NCBI RefSeq assembly: GCF_014192715.1 | Contig: NZ_JACHYH010000001.1 | Coordinates: 992,001-1,056,000 of the forward strand | DNA length: 64,000 nucleotides | Reading direction: 5' to 3' | DNA from: Luteibacter sp. Sphag1AF | Lineage (GTDB): Bacteria > Pseudomonadota > Gammaproteobacteria > Xanthomonadales > Rhodanobacteraceae | Shown: in pieces, positions 63,503-64,000 of the stretch | Position numbering within the stretch: position 1 is the stretch's first letter | Layout of the letters: each line of letters starts with the position of its first letter | Notes under the pieces: model-generated | Database searches by the model: none | The model's input: the letters and a program-made list of their open reading frames with translations, nothing else | Told to the model about the DNA's origin: nothing | Program-made: the position numbers and the translations under genes

Positions 63503-64000
63503 AGAAGTTGAACCAGTTGTAGGGGGCCAGGCGCGCGTAATGTTCTAAACGCTGAGCGTACCGGGTAATGATGTCGTCCAGTGCCTGCTGACGACTCTGC
63601 CGGGGGATGTCCACGCGATCACTCAGCGACTCGAAGACCAGCCGGTAGCGGTTGCCGCCCTCATACAGGCCCATGCACAGCACCACGGGCACCTGCAACG
63701 CGGATGCGACGAGCCAGGGGCCCACGGGAAACGGTGCGGGAGAGCCCAGCAGCGGCGCATGCCGGAGCGCTTCGTGAGCGCGGCCACGATCCGCCAGCAG
63801 TGCGACCATGCCGCCGGCCTGGGTGGCCTCAGCCATGGCCAGCGTAATGGAGGTGCCGTCCAGCGACGCATCAATCACGCGCTCACCCACATCCGGCGCG
63901 AGGGCTTCCAGAAGCATGGTCAGTGCGGGCGTCTTCTGTTTGTCGAGCACCACGCGCAGGGGAACGTCCGGCCGGCGCGCGCCCAGCGCACGCAGCGCTT
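63423..64000 (-). CDS. LPLAT acyltransferase of the pigment cluster, partial
   Basis: The gene enters from beyond the window end on the minus strand; about 192 residues of its C-terminal part are visible. The frame is open to the edge and continues upstream. The sequence (for example PVVLCMGLYEGGNRYRLVFE and YARLAPYNWFNFYDFWQ) is that of HtrB/LpxL-like lysophospholipid acyltransferases, which in aryl-polyene clusters are proposed to acylate the pigment's lipid anchor. The N-terminal HX4D active site is outside the window. The last 80 bases overlap the LolA-like gene, in the other frame. Confidence 0.8.
   Translation of the reverse strand, partial: ALRALGARRPDVPLRVVLDKQKTPALTMLLEALAPDVGERVIDASLDGTSITLAMAEATQAGGMVALLADRGRAHEALRHAPLLGSPAPFPVGPWLVASALQVPVVLCMGLYEGGNRYRLVFESLSDRVDIPRQSRQQALDDIITRYAQRLEHYARLAPYNWFNFYDFWQDTGADPGSDAAHLGHRADASG

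Overview
The window is a dense, high-GC (roughly two-thirds G+C by eye) gammaproteobacterial chromosome segment with no rRNA, tRNA, CRISPR array or insertion sequence that I can see. An aryl-polyene (xanthomonadin-type) pigment cluster, GTAG/GTGG-type REP DNA, an AaeXAB-like efflux operon under a MarR regulator, and the family-level look of the housekeeping genes suggest Lysobacterales (Xanthomonadales), most likely Rhodanobacteraceae such as Luteibacter or Dyella. The genus is an inference from gene content.

Layout. 0-2.5 kb: the 3' part of a large toxin-like protein (DUF6543 type). 2.5-11 kb: housekeeping genes (ubiE, a secreted M1 aminopeptidase, an alpha/beta hydrolase, a YgjP-like metalloprotease, rdgC, an aromatic aminotransferase, ttcA, a DUF465 protein, a GNAT enzyme). 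11-15 kb: marR-aaeB-aaeX-aaeA-like operon, probably exporting aromatic acids, with a palindromic operator inside the promoter spacer. 15-21 kb: secreted M3 and M16 peptidases, an AraC regulator and a lipoprotein. 21.4-26.3 kb: a run of plus-strand genes (small membrane protein, trmL, ubiJ, ubiB, an RluA-type pseudouridine synthase, arfB, a PlsC-like acyltransferase). 26.3-27.5 kb: a small accessory patch of lower G+C with two unknown genes. 27.5-31.6 kb: glyoxylate shunt (aceB, aceA) with a divergent LysR regulator. 31.7-38.9 kb: a CPA1 antiporter behind a highly structured, G-rich leader; then an AcoR-like regulator that lacks its AAA+ domain, an alcohol dehydrogenase/aldehyde dehydrogenase pair and an AraC regulator, probably an aromatic alcohol/aldehyde oxidation module.

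39.1-45.1 kb is the least explained part: two translationally coupled genes for a 1208-residue protein (CHRD-like segment, internal hydrophobic segments, NHL-like C-terminus) and a 778-residue pentapeptide-repeat protein. The second gene ends inside the 3' end of a convergent LytTR response-regulator gene. 45-53.5 kb: LytS/LytTR-type two-component system with a DUF2306 membrane protein, comM, ubiK, a PII gene, gpmA, a secreted VNG-repeat protein and hemF. 53.6-64 kb: DUF218 protein and the start of the pigment cluster. Ketosynthase, ketosynthase-like partner, glycosyltransferase, antiporter and FAD halogenase-like genes lie on the plus strand; dehydratase, MMPL exporter, LolA-like and acyltransferase genes lie on the minus strand and run off the end of the window.

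A recurring theme is aromatic acid chemistry: three ubiquinone loci (ubiE, ubiJ-ubiB, ubiK), a hydroxybenzoate-type exporter, benzyl alcohol/benzaldehyde-type dehydrogenases, and an aryl-polyene pathway whose starter in xanthomonads is a hydroxybenzoate. Many genes end in GC-rich hairpins without a strong T-tract. Where a longer reading frame lacked a ribosome binding site or began with TTG/GTG, I moved the start to a better-supported codon and say so in the entry.
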